Source: Marinifilum breve
GTDB lineage: Bacteria > Bacteroidota > Bacteroidia > Bacteroidales > Marinifilaceae
Length of the DNA: 64,000 bases
Direction of reading: 5' to 3'
Assembly: GCF_003202155.1 (NCBI RefSeq)
Contig: NZ_QFLI01000001.1
Span: 682,001-746,000, forward strand
This document shows positions 36,331-45,679 of this stretch, one piece after another. Position 1 is the first letter of the stretch; the number at the start of each line of letters is the position of its first letter. The translations under genes and the position numbers were made by a program. The notes beneath the pieces were generated by a model, which had not been told where the DNA came from, ran no database searches, and worked only from the letters and a program-made list of their open reading frames with translations.

Positions 36331-36518
36331 ATATGTAACTTTAAGTGTGTCTCGCAAAAAATTAGAACTCGAAATGCTTTCTTCACATGACTTTTAAAAT
36401 CATGCTTTCAAGAATCATATTACTCACGAAAAATTAATTGACTTAGGCTTTGTACAAGTGGTTGAAAGGCTTCATTCTGAACACTGATAGCTCTCTAATT
36501 AAAGATACACCTGCATTC

Positions 36519-36932
36519 TCATTTTCTCTTTTGATCATTTTGCCTCTTTTTCTTGTACTCTATTAAATTTAAGGATATTGTAAGAAGAAAGCAAGCTGAA
36601 AATACAAGTACAACGGCCTGATCAACCAATGCTGCAGGAAGATCGAAACCAGTAGTTTCCCGAATCAAGAAATGGATGTATGAATTTGACTTGGGAGCTT
36701 TCCCCAATGCTAGGCGCACATCCCAATGCAAATCGGTTAGGAAGCAGTAGCCCAAGCCATACCATATGCCCATAATCAACCAGGAAAACAAGGTAAGCAG
36801 GGAAGTAATCAGATGTACAAATCGTGTTTTGTTCCACATCCACCCAAACACAGCAAACAGGCAATAGAGGGAATGGAATACCAGAAAGAAGTAATCCAGA
36901 AATATTAGGCTGCTATGACTTAGATTTTCCAT
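36519..36932 (-). CDS. DUF2784 membrane protein
   Basis: A 137-residue protein with four hydrophobic segments (about 9-27, 36-55, 57-70 and 99-121). The pattern GYCFLTDLHWDVRLALGK near 60-77 is the hallmark of DUF2784. It ends with a basic tail, KKKRQNDQKRK. Function unknown; probably inner membrane. Transcribed in the same direction as its neighbours, with a strong terminator 58 bp upstream belonging to the SMR gene. Confidence 0.85.
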   Translation of the reverse strand: MENLSHSSLIFLDYFFLVFHSLYCLFAVFGWMWNKTRFVHLITSLLTLFSWLIMGIWYGLGYCFLTDLHWDVRLALGKAPKSNSYIHFLIRETTGFDLPAALVDQAVVLVFSACFLLTISLNLIEYKKKRQNDQKRK

Positions 36933-36989
36933 GAGACTTGCTACAATTTGTTATACAAGTTACTTATGGGCGATCACTTAAAAAAAAAA

Positions 36990-37012
36990 AAGCGAAGCAT
37001 TTAGCTTCGCTT
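36990..37012 (-). terminator. Terminator of the SMR transporter transcript
   Basis: AAGCGAAGC / GCTTCGCTT form a perfect 9-bp stem with a 5-base loop; on the minus strand a run of more than 10 T follows. Confidence 0.9.
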
Positions 37013-37077
37013 GATTTTCTCTTACTCCCAGTTGGTATAAACTTTAATTGCAATACTGCTGTCTCAATTTTTATATT

Positions 37078-37404
37078 TTAGTGAGAAACCACTTTCATTC
37101 CAATTATGGAACCAATAAGGGTTGTGATAAAAAATAGTCTCCAAAAGTTAGTAGGATCTTTGAATACAAAGATACCAACCAATACAGTTCCAACTGCTCC
37201 TACTCCTGTCCATACTGCATAAGCAGTTCCAATTGGCAAAGTTTGTGTTGCCTTCATTAAAAGTCCCATACTTACACCCAGCGCAATGAGAAATCCCATA
37301 TACCATAAGTACATTTCATTTCCTGTAGTTTCTTTCGCCTTTCCCAAACAAGAGGCAAATGCTACCTCAAATACTCCTGCAATAATTAAAATAATCCAAT
37401 TCAT
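37078..37404 (-). CDS. Small multidrug resistance (SMR) transporter, SugE/Gdx-like
   Basis: A 108-residue protein with four transmembrane helices, the standard SMR size. The essential Glu lies in GVFEVAFASCLGKAKET (residue 13); WTGVGAVGTVLVGIFVF is helix 3 and FITTLIGSIIGMKVVS helix 4. The pattern AYAVWTGVGAVGT fits the SMR family, with some SugE/Gdx character (guanidinium export). Works as a dual-topology dimer. Start MNWIILIIAG at 37404. Downstream of a Crp/Fnr-type regulator gene (71 bp), which may control it. Confidence 0.9.
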   Translation of the reverse strand: MNWIILIIAGVFEVAFASCLGKAKETTGNEMYLWYMGFLIALGVSMGLLMKATQTLPIGTAYAVWTGVGAVGTVLVGIFVFKDPTNFWRLFFITTLIGSIIGMKVVSH

Positions 37405-37475
37405 TTCGTTTAAATTTTTCCCAAAGGTCAAAAATGGAATCGAAATAAAATTTTACAAATGATAAAAAAGTATTG

Positions 37476-38048
37476 CTACCTGATATTAGCCCTAATTCTG
37501 CTTAAACTTACTTGTGTAATGCCAAGATAAGAAGCAATATGTCCCAATTGCACTCTTTGTAATAAATCAGGATGGTCATTCACAAGATCATTATAGCGTT
37601 CCGTAGCAGTCCTAAATTGTCTGGATATAAGTCTTTCTTCTGTTTTAACCAGCTCTTTTTCTGCCAATTTTCTCCCCCAATTGGCAATGTCTATATCATT
37701 GCTAAAAAGCTCTTGTAATTTTTCAGTTTTTAGTTCATATAATATACAATCCTCCAACAGCTCGATGTGTTCATATCCTTTTTGATTTTCAATATAACTT
37801 TTCATCGAAATAACAGGATCGCCTTCTTTACCAAACCAAAAAGTAAGCTCGTTATCTGCTAAATCAGCAAACGCACGAACAATTCCTTTCTTAATAAAGT
37901 ATATGCTTTTTTCTATTCGGTCTGCCTTCAATAAAATATGTCCTTTTGAAAGCTTGACCTCCGTAGTACATTCTTTAAATTTCATTTTTGAAGCTTCGGG
38001 AAGCGGATATATCTTATCAAGTATTTGCTCTATTTCCATTAAACTCAT
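37476..38048 (-). CDS. Crp/Fnr family transcriptional regulator
   Basis: A 190-residue regulator with a cyclic-nucleotide-binding fold (VKLSKGHILLKADRIEKSIY, WFGKEGDPVISMKSYI) and a C-terminal HTH (VQLGHIASYLGITQVSLSRI). It is closely related in layout to the regulator at 31110. Located immediately upstream of the SMR gene on the same strand, so it may be co-transcribed and regulate export. No conserved cysteine cluster for an iron-sulfur cofactor is visible. Confidence 0.87.
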   Translation of the reverse strand: MSLMEIEQILDKIYPLPEASKMKFKECTTEVKLSKGHILLKADRIEKSIYFIKKGIVRAFADLADNELTFWFGKEGDPVISMKSYIENQKGYEHIELLEDCILYELKTEKLQELFSNDIDIANWGRKLAEKELVKTEERLISRQFRTATERYNDLVNDHPDLLQRVQLGHIASYLGITQVSLSRIRANIR

Positions 38049-38070
38049 CTATTTTTCGTATTATCCATTA

Positions 38071-38170
38071 CCCCTGTTGGTTCGAGCTTGTAGCTCGGAT
38101 CTCTGCCATTGGGTAGAAAAGCATTCTGCTACGCAGAGCACGAGTTACAAACTCGCGCTAGCGGAGGGGG
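38071..38170. repeat. REP/MITE-like inverted-repeat element, copy A
   Basis: A roughly 100-bp element running from CCCCTG to GGAGGGGG. It contains hairpins CGAGCT-TGT-AGCTCG and CGAGTT-ACA-AACTCG and a paired CTCTGC / GCAGAG. It shares about 90% of its first 70 bases with copy B and its right end with copy C. The last codons of the neighbouring ORF (38158) lie inside it. REP-like sequences of this general look are often mobilised by RAYT transposases; none is in the window. Confidence 0.75.
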
Positions 38171-38604
38171 TAGTTAGCTTTATCTAACAATCCTATTGTA
38201 GCAGTACTGCAAGAATCTCGGGTATAATCTCTGTAGAATCCAATTATTTCTGTTCTATTTTGTGAACTCAAATCACCAGTTTCAAATCTTGCACCAGAAC
38301 CGTCATTGCAAACAACTTCGCAAACAAGATTTACCAGCAGATCGTGACGATCAAATTCAATCTTTTTGTAATGTACAGTTATGTCGATTACCTGTAAACC
38401 CTTTTTAATTCGCACTAAACTATCCAGAGTCAGATTTCTAGTGAATACAGCTTCAACTCTTTTTACAGTTTTATCTTCATTAAGTTGAATGGTAAGGCTC
38501 TTCTGTGTTTTTTGATTATCCGATTGAGCATTCACATTTATAATGCTGACACATAAAAAAACAATAATAAAAGTCGATATGAACAAAATTGTATTCTCTT
38601 TCAT
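38158..38604 (-). CDS. Hypothetical secreted protein
   Basis: A 148-residue protein with an N-terminal signal peptide (LFISTFIIVFLCVSIINVNA, likely cleaved before QSD). The mature part has no recognised domain; LTIQLNEDKTVKRVEAVFTR and FDRHDLLVNLVCEVVCNDG suggest a small beta-rich fold with three cysteines. The final codons, encoding NYPLR, fall inside the REP-like element, so the C-terminus may have been altered by insertion. One of five same-strand single genes in this accessory stretch. Confidence 0.6.
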   Translation of the reverse strand: MKENTILFISTFIIVFLCVSIINVNAQSDNQKTQKSLTIQLNEDKTVKRVEAVFTRNLTLDSLVRIKKGLQVIDITVHYKKIEFDRHDLLVNLVCEVVCNDGSGARFETGDLSSQNRTEIIGFYRDYTRDSCSTATIGLLDKANYPLR

Positions 38605-38647
38605 GCATTAGTTTTTTAATTCATAATTCTTTTTGATTCCCCTGCTA

Positions 38648-38761
38648 CCCCTGCTCGTTCAAGCTTGTAGCTCGGATCTCTGCCCTCGGGCAGAAAAGCA
38701 TTTTGCTACGCAGAGCAGTACTTTTGCAAATCACAAACTATAATCTCACCCTGGCGGGGTT
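38648..38761. repeat. REP/MITE-like inverted-repeat element, copy B
   Basis: Begins CCCCTGCTCGTTCAAGCTTG and ends GGCGGGGT. The left 70 bases match copy A, including AGCTCGGATCTCTGCC and TTGCTACGCAGAGCA; the right half is divergent and lacks the ACGAGTTACAAACTCG segment. Confidence 0.75.
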
Positions 38762-38771
38762 GACATCAGTT

Positions 38772-39194
38772 TTATATATTTTTTCGGTAATAATATTTAT
38801 CAAAGCCTTTGGGGAAATCAGTTTCAGTACCAACTTTTTCAAACCCTAGTTTCTCATAGAATTTAGGTGCTTGAAATGAAAACGTATCTAAACTTATAAA
38901 CCTACAATTCCGTTTCTTCGCTTCTTTTTCTGCTTCAAGAATTATCTTTTTCCCAATTCCTTTGTTTCTATTTTGAGCTTTTACAACAAATGTTTTAATC
39001 TCTAATGTTCCCCAAATTGAACGACCATAAAGTCCACCAATAATTTCACCCTTATCATCTCGTACGATAATTTCAATCGGCTTATTAATTTCATCAGCAT
39101 TTTTTTCAGTCTGACTATTATTGAATTCAACTAATAATTCGACAACTCTATCGTAAGACTTGTGATCAACTTCGTCTGTTACTTTTATATTCAT
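38772..39194 (-). CDS. GNAT family N-acetyltransferase
   Basis: A 140-residue acetyl-CoA-dependent transferase. The acetyl-CoA loop is QNRNKGIGKKIILEAEKEAK near 73-92 (R-x-x-G-x-G/A type), with LEIKTFVVKAQ before it and KFYEKLGFEKVGTETDFPKG at the C-terminus, typical of GNAT strand/helix order. Substrate unknown. Small GNATs are common cargo of mobile gene cassettes, consistent with the inverted repeats on both sides. Confidence 0.88.
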   Translation of the reverse strand: MNIKVTDEVDHKSYDRVVELLVEFNNSQTEKNADEINKPIEIIVRDDKGEIIGGLYGRSIWGTLEIKTFVVKAQNRNKGIGKKIILEAEKEAKKRNCRFISLDTFSFQAPKFYEKLGFEKVGTETDFPKGFDKYYYRKNI

Positions 39195-39222
39195 TTCTTA
39201 AAATTGTTGCTAAGATTAAATG

Positions 39223-39422
39223 CACCCTGATAGTTCGTATTCCACTCTCAGAGCAGGTATCTTTGGTAAGTCTTGATCAATCATCTAACTAACTTTATCA
39301 TCCAAAGTTTAAACTCTTTGCTTTAAAAATAATAACACCTATCGGTTATCTTCAAACGTATTCAATTAACCTAATTTACATTCGCAAAGCACGAGCTATA
39401 AGCTTGCGCTAGCAAGGGAACA
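39223..39422. repeat. REP/MITE-like element, degenerate copy C
   Basis: A left end ACCCTGATAGTTCG at about 39223 and a right end GCACGAGCTATAAGCTTGCG then CTAGCAAGGG at about 39388-39417 match the ends of copies A and B. The middle of about 130 bp is unrelated, so this may be an old element with an insert or two separate halves. Confidence 0.55.
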
Positions 39423-39429
39423 GAATTCC

Positions 39430-40158
39430 TCAGAACAGACGAACTCGTCCAATGCGTCCAACTATTTTTGTTGACTTAGATTCAAGAGAGATTGAATTTG
39501 AATTCACATTCATCTCATAACTCCCATCGTAAATATAGTTTAACGTGTCCGATTCAAATATTATCAGTTTATTATTTTCCAATTTCCATTTTGCTTCAAT
39601 CGAAGGTGTATTAAAGCCCGGCATCCTTACCGTTCCATTCTCATAAAATTTAATATTCTCTGAATATCCATTTGACAACACCAATTGTAGTTCATTCGTT
39701 TGGAGTTTATAGTGTTTTCCATTGTATCTAATTGTATTCAGATACCAAGTTTCACTAGTAATTAATTCTATTTTGCTTGGCAATGATAACAGCACAATGG
39801 GAACTAATGTCGCAATCACCAAAATTGCCAATACTACAAGCATTCTTACTTCAAAAGCTAATCTGCCAATAAGCGGTATTTTAGATGTAAGTTTAGATAA
39901 GTTAGATTCATAAGGCTCAAATTCAACATTCTTGGTTTTAATAAATCCTGCTTTCATTAGAATTTCACTTGCCCTCTTAAGATCGCTCTCAAAAACTTGT
40001 AGCTTAACTCCGCCAATAGCATTAGATATAAAATTATCCACCTGCACAGTTAGTTCATCTTTTAAATAAACTTTTATCCCTTCAGACTCTAGTTTTGTTT
40101 TGGCAAAATGAGCTTCATGCGGTAAATCAAAACTGACAATTGTTTTAAGTTTCTCCAT
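39430..40158 (-). CDS. DUF2007 domain membrane protein
   Basis: A 242-residue protein. The N-terminal 75 residues (TIVSFDLPHEAHFAKTKLES, EGIKVYLKDE, GVKLQVFESDLKRASEIL) form a DUF2007 domain, proposed to have a signalling or ligand-binding role. A helix at about 105-127 (MLVVLAILVIATLVPIVLLS) follows, then an extracytoplasmic lipocalin-like stretch with ENGTVRMPGFNTPSIEAKWK and LIIFESDTLNYIYDGSYEMN. Function unknown. Part of the accessory stretch between repeats. Confidence 0.78.
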   Translation of the reverse strand: MEKLKTIVSFDLPHEAHFAKTKLESEGIKVYLKDELTVQVDNFISNAIGGVKLQVFESDLKRASEILMKAGFIKTKNVEFEPYESNLSKLTSKIPLIGRLAFEVRMLVVLAILVIATLVPIVLLSLPSKIELITSETWYLNTIRYNGKHYKLQTNELQLVLSNGYSENIKFYENGTVRMPGFNTPSIEAKWKLENNKLIIFESDTLNYIYDGSYEMNVNSNSISLESKSTKIVGRIGRVRLF

Positions 40159-40199
40159 TTATTTCGCCTCTCTCATTTTCTTATCTATCATGTTTTAAT

Positions 40200-40742
40200 T
40201 CAGCAGCAATTGAAATACATTACTACTTTCTTTAATTTTTTTGAATAAGCTATACTTCTTCCATCTCCCTCTCCAATAAGATAGTAAAATCCAATTGCTG
40301 TCTGGTCAGACTTGATATCTTCCCATATTTCTTTATTTGAATAATCCTCGTCAAATGTATCCTCAGCACTAATTGCAGGTGAAGAAAAATTATCCTCATT
40401 GAAGAACTCAGAGATTCGTTTCTTTATGAAATTTTCTTTTTCAATTTCCGAAGCTTCAAAAGGCAATCCATGACCAATTAAAAATATTGCGGGAAATTCC
40501 TCTTCATATATTTTAATTCTATTATAATTAGTAATTGTAAACCTCACATTTCCTTTAAGTATAGAACTACCTTCGATCATAATGTAGAATTCATCTTTCT
40601 TATCTGGATGAGAAAAGGAGCAAAGTATTTTGTTCTCAGCTAAATTTGATCCTATTTCGATTGCAAGAGCTTTCTTTTCTTTGGAATTCTCTCCAAAAGG
40701 AAAAAGTAGAGTTATCGTTACTAAAATGCAAATAAGTTTCAT
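40200..40742 (-). CDS. Hypothetical secreted protein
   Basis: A 180-residue protein with a short N-terminal signal-like segment (MKLICILVTITLLFPFG). The rest is hydrophilic; YIMIEGSSILKGNVRFTITN and LPFEASEIEKENFIKKRISE are the most ordered-looking parts, and the product ends YFNCC. No recognised family. It lies 41 bp downstream of no shared motif with DUF2007, and the following 215-bp gap has nested inverted repeats. Confidence 0.55.
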   Translation of the reverse strand: MKLICILVTITLLFPFGENSKEKKALAIEIGSNLAENKILCSFSHPDKKDEFYIMIEGSSILKGNVRFTITNYNRIKIYEEEFPAIFLIGHGLPFEASEIEKENFIKKRISEFFNEDNFSSPAISAEDTFDEDYSNKEIWEDIKSDQTAIGFYYLIGEGDGRSIAYSKKLKKVVMYFNCC

Positions 40743-40744
40743 AT

Positions 40745-40957
40745 CTCTCTTTTATGCTCGCCAACGTTCTGAATAAGAATCTATAGGCTGATTTGAAAAT
40801 CCTAACCTCCGAAATCCCACCAAACCGAAGCTTTTGTTTTGGTTGTAAATCTATTCTTTTAACTAGCCGAAGCAAAAGCTTCGGCGAACTTATTAAAAAA
40901 GCATACCTCCCAAATTTGTACTGACAGCCTATGCCTTTTATTTATTGTTGTGGGGTG
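40745..40957. repeat. Imperfect inverted-repeat (attC-like) intergenic element
   Basis: Nested dyads: ATAGGCTG (40783-40790) pairs with CAGCCTAT (40925-40932); CCGAAGCTTTTG (about 40825) pairs with CAAAAGCTTCGG (about 40873); and GCCGAAGC-AAAA-GCTTCGGC forms a hairpin at 40866-40885. The right end GTTGTGGGGTGTTA abuts the stop of the next ORF. The mirror-image CCCCACAACGG lies at about 41632 on that ORF's other side, so the gene is bracketed by inverted ends. Confidence 0.6.
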
Positions 40958-41566
40958 TTATTTTTGTTTCTTTTCAATAGTTCCATCGCTATTTATTACA
41001 AAATCAATGACCTTTAATTCAAACTTTTCTGTTCCTTTTATTTCGTTGTAATCTGTATCAACTTCATGAGTCCAGGTGGAGTCAATATGAGTAATTAAAT
41101 TGCTTGAATTTATTTGTAAATGCTCAGTATGATAATAGCCAGGTTCACCACCGCAATATCCCCAAAACAGTTGTTCTGAATCAATTATATTTCCATTCAA
41201 GTCGTAAGTCTTAACAATTGGAAGTAAAACATCCGCAGATGCTAAAAAAATAATAATCTTAAATTTTTCTGTCGTAGCTATTTTTTTATATGGATATTCC
41301 AGTTCGTTGTCATTGAACTTCATGGTTAATTCCTGACTTATTTCCTTGTCTTGCTTGTAATCGTTAAAACAATTTGTTTCATAAGGTAATTCTAAAAAGT
41401 CCAATTGATTTAAGAATTTTTGAAATTCCCCATTAACAACCTTTTTTTCTGTTGTATTCTGTGAGCGTATTTCTTTTTTATCACTTGTTACAGATTCTTT
41501 TTTACTGTTAGCAAGTGAGCAAGAAACAATTGTCATAATTATGAATGTTGCAATAATCCATCTCAT
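40958..41566 (-). CDS. Hypothetical lipoprotein
   Basis: A 202-residue protein with lipoprotein signal MRWIIATFIIMTIVSCS (Cys16) and a Lys/Ser/Thr-rich linker (SKKESVTSDKKEIRSQ). The globular part has DFLELPYETNCFNDYK, FKIIIFLASADVLLPIVKTY and QLFWGYCGGEPGYYHTEHLQ, with no family I recognise. It is bracketed by inverted GTTGTGGGGT sequences at about 40948 and 41633, resembling a single-gene cassette. Confidence 0.62.
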   Translation of the reverse strand: MRWIIATFIIMTIVSCSLANSKKESVTSDKKEIRSQNTTEKKVVNGEFQKFLNQLDFLELPYETNCFNDYKQDKEISQELTMKFNDNELEYPYKKIATTEKFKIIIFLASADVLLPIVKTYDLNGNIIDSEQLFWGYCGGEPGYYHTEHLQINSSNLITHIDSTWTHEVDTDYNEIKGTEKFELKVIDFVINSDGTIEKKQK

Positions 41567-41892
41567 GATTGAAGATTAATTAGTCTTATTTATATTTTTT
41601 GTAAGTCATGCATGTAATACCCCACAACGGTATATAAAGCGCATTAATGCACTTTAACCCACCCAATAGGGTGTATAAAATGCACTAATTCCTTTTCAAC
41701 CAATGAAAGTACAAAACAATAATCCCACAGCAAAGCATTCCTATAATTATTTTACACACAATTATAGCTTAACGAAATAAAAGATAAATTACCCCTCTTA
41801 ATTCTTATGTCAACAACAGATAGTCATTCAAGTTTAAATTCCATGTCTCATTACGGATTCCAGAGATCAATTGTATTTCGCTTGATCAATTC

Positions 41893-42418
41893 ACAAGCTT
41901 GCTTAATCAGCATACAAATACATTTAAACATACTACAGATTTATTTCACCATTCATTTCATGATCTTAACTATGATTTAGGTACACTTAATCAGTTTACA
42001 GATACACTTCAACTTCATACAGATACACTTCAACTGACAATCAGTCCGTTTAATCATTCTCCAGATCCTTTTAATCTGTCAACCTGTCCCCTTAATCTTA
42101 CTCCAGATACACTAAATTGTTTTACAGATACACTTCATCATCATACAAATACATTTAATTGGTAAACAAGTCCATTTAAACTACCTATAAATCACCTTGC
42201 CAAATATTCAAATTCATTTAATCTAATAACAGCTAAATTTTATTAATATTCAGATTCTTTTAACCTGATAATCTATTCATTTAATTTTCCTACGAGTTCA
42301 ATTAATGTATCAATTTGTCCTATTAATCTTACTCCAAATGCAATTAATTGAACTACAGATACACTTCACTATCATTTACATACAGCTAATCAGATAACAA
42401 GTACTATCAACATTCCCT
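41893..42418. repeat. Degenerate 21-bp tandem repeat tract
   Basis: About 24 units of 20-22 bp, mostly exactly 21 bp. An approximate consensus is ACAGATACACTTAATCTTACT; clear units include ACAGATACACTTCAACTTCA, CCAGATCCTTTTAATCTGTC and CCAGATACACTAAATTGTTT. Units have diverged strongly while the 21-bp register is kept. A forward ORF (41899-42165) reads it as 7-residue repeats, but it has no visible ribosome site and the frame later carries stops. This tract and flanks fill most of the 41567-42938 gene-free gap. Confidence 0.85.
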
Positions 42419-42456
42419 CAATTGTTACATTCTCTCCCTTAAACACTTTAATAAAT

Positions 42457-42484
42457 AAAGAGCCACACAAGAATGCGGCTCTTT
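42457..42484 (-). terminator. Terminator of katG transcript
   Basis: On the minus strand AAAGAGCCGCA and TGTGGCTCTTT form an 11-bp stem around a 6-base loop, followed by an AT-rich TTATTT. It lies downstream of katG after the two repeat copies. Near-identical in sequence to the one at 45306. Confidence 0.7.
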
Positions 42485-42596
42485 ACTTTTAATACCGATT
42501 ACTATTCAAAATATGCCTTTAGGGCTTTTCACTTCTATAGGCACTTTGAATATGTATCGGCATTATACCTGTGCGTTTATAATATTTAAATAGTAT

Positions 42597-42937
42597 AACA
42601 TGTCAAGCATCTTGAAGATGCCAGACATGTTGATGTAGTTTATGATTTACACGTTTGTTAATGCGTAGCTTAACACCCCCCTAAATCCCCCCTGAAAGGG
42701 GGACTTTGGCCGCTGCAATTAAATGCTGATTGCTGGAAGCTAAATGCTGCATGCTCTTTCTGCTTCTTGTTTTTTTAAAATGTCAAGCATCTTGAAGATG
42801 CCAGACATGTTGATGTAGTTTATGATTTACACGTTCGTTGATGCGTAGCTTAACACCCTCCTAAATCCCCCTTGAAAGGGGGACTTTGGCCGCTACATCA
42901 ATTGCTAAACGCTGATTGCTGAATACTGAACGCTCCT
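42597..42937. repeat. Two tandem copies of a 180-bp hairpin-rich dispersed repeat (katG 3' side)
   Basis: Copies begin 180 bp apart (TGTCAAGCATCTTGAAGATG at 42601 and 42781) and differ at only a few positions in the first 114 bases. Each carries a nested palindrome, GCATCTT-G-AAGATGC inside AACATGTC / GACATGTT, and a CCCCC-TGAAA-GGGGG hairpin before GACTTTGGCC. A tail of GCTGATTGCTGAA-like sequence follows. The same family occurs at 45333-45660. Confidence 0.9.
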
Positions 42938-42938
42938 T

Positions 42939-45149
<2,211 letters not shown>

Positions 45150-45305
45150 TTAAGTGATTTTTCGAATCTATAATTTACGAAACAAGTGAGCGCCATCAAA
45201 ACCTTCTCACCTATTAATTTACAGATATTTATCGCCTTAAAATCAAAACACCATTCCGTGCGTTTTGTTTTCTTATTTCACAAACCAGCATTGTCATATA
45301 AAAAA

Positions 45306-45325
45306 AGCCGCATCATTGTGCGGCT
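45306..45325 (-). terminator. Terminator downstream of the serine hydrolase gene
   Basis: AGCCGCA / TGCGGCT form a 7-bp GC-rich stem followed on the minus strand by seven T. The flanking GTAAAGAGCCGCA sequence is shared with the terminator at 42457. Confidence 0.85.
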
Positions 45326-45332
45326 CTTTACT

Positions 45333-45660
45333 TCCAAATGTGAAGCATCTTGGAGATACCAGACATGTGAATGAAGTTTCTTGTCTAATGCTTGGCTTAA
45401 CACTCCCCTGAAAGGGGGAATTTGGTCGCTGCAAATAATTGCTGATTGCTACAAGCTGAATGCTCTTTCCTTTTTGCAACATGTCAAGCATCTTGGAGAT
45501 ACCAGACATGTGGATGCTGTTTATTATTTAATGCTTGGATTAACACCCCCCTAAATCCCCCCTAAAAGGGGGACTTTGGCCTCTGCAAATAATTGCTGTA
45601 TGCTGAAAGCTGTAAGCTGAATCCCATGAAATCTTCCCACTTCTTGCACCTTGTAACTTG
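45333..45660. repeat. Two further copies of the hairpin-rich dispersed repeat (katG 5' side)
   Basis: Copy 3 (about 45340-45475) and copy 4 (from 45480) carry AAGCATCTTGGAGATACCAG then ACATGTG, and a CCCCC/GGGGG hairpin (TAAATCCCCCC, AAAGGGGGACTTTGG). They are in the same orientation as the pair at 42597 but more diverged; copy 3 has lost about 35 bp. They fill the gap between katG and the serine hydrolase gene. Confidence 0.85.
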
Positions 45661-45679
45661 AATCTTGCTCCTTTATCCT

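Noticed and set aside
38071-38170. tRNA-like GGTTCGA T-loop motif
   Set aside because: No acceptor or anticodon stem can be drawn, and the motif is part of the dispersed inverted repeat.
41899-42165. 88-codon forward ORF with 7-residue repeats in the 21-bp tract
   Set aside because: The repeat period forces an apparent heptad; no ribosome site or promoter is visible and the same frame carries stops further on.
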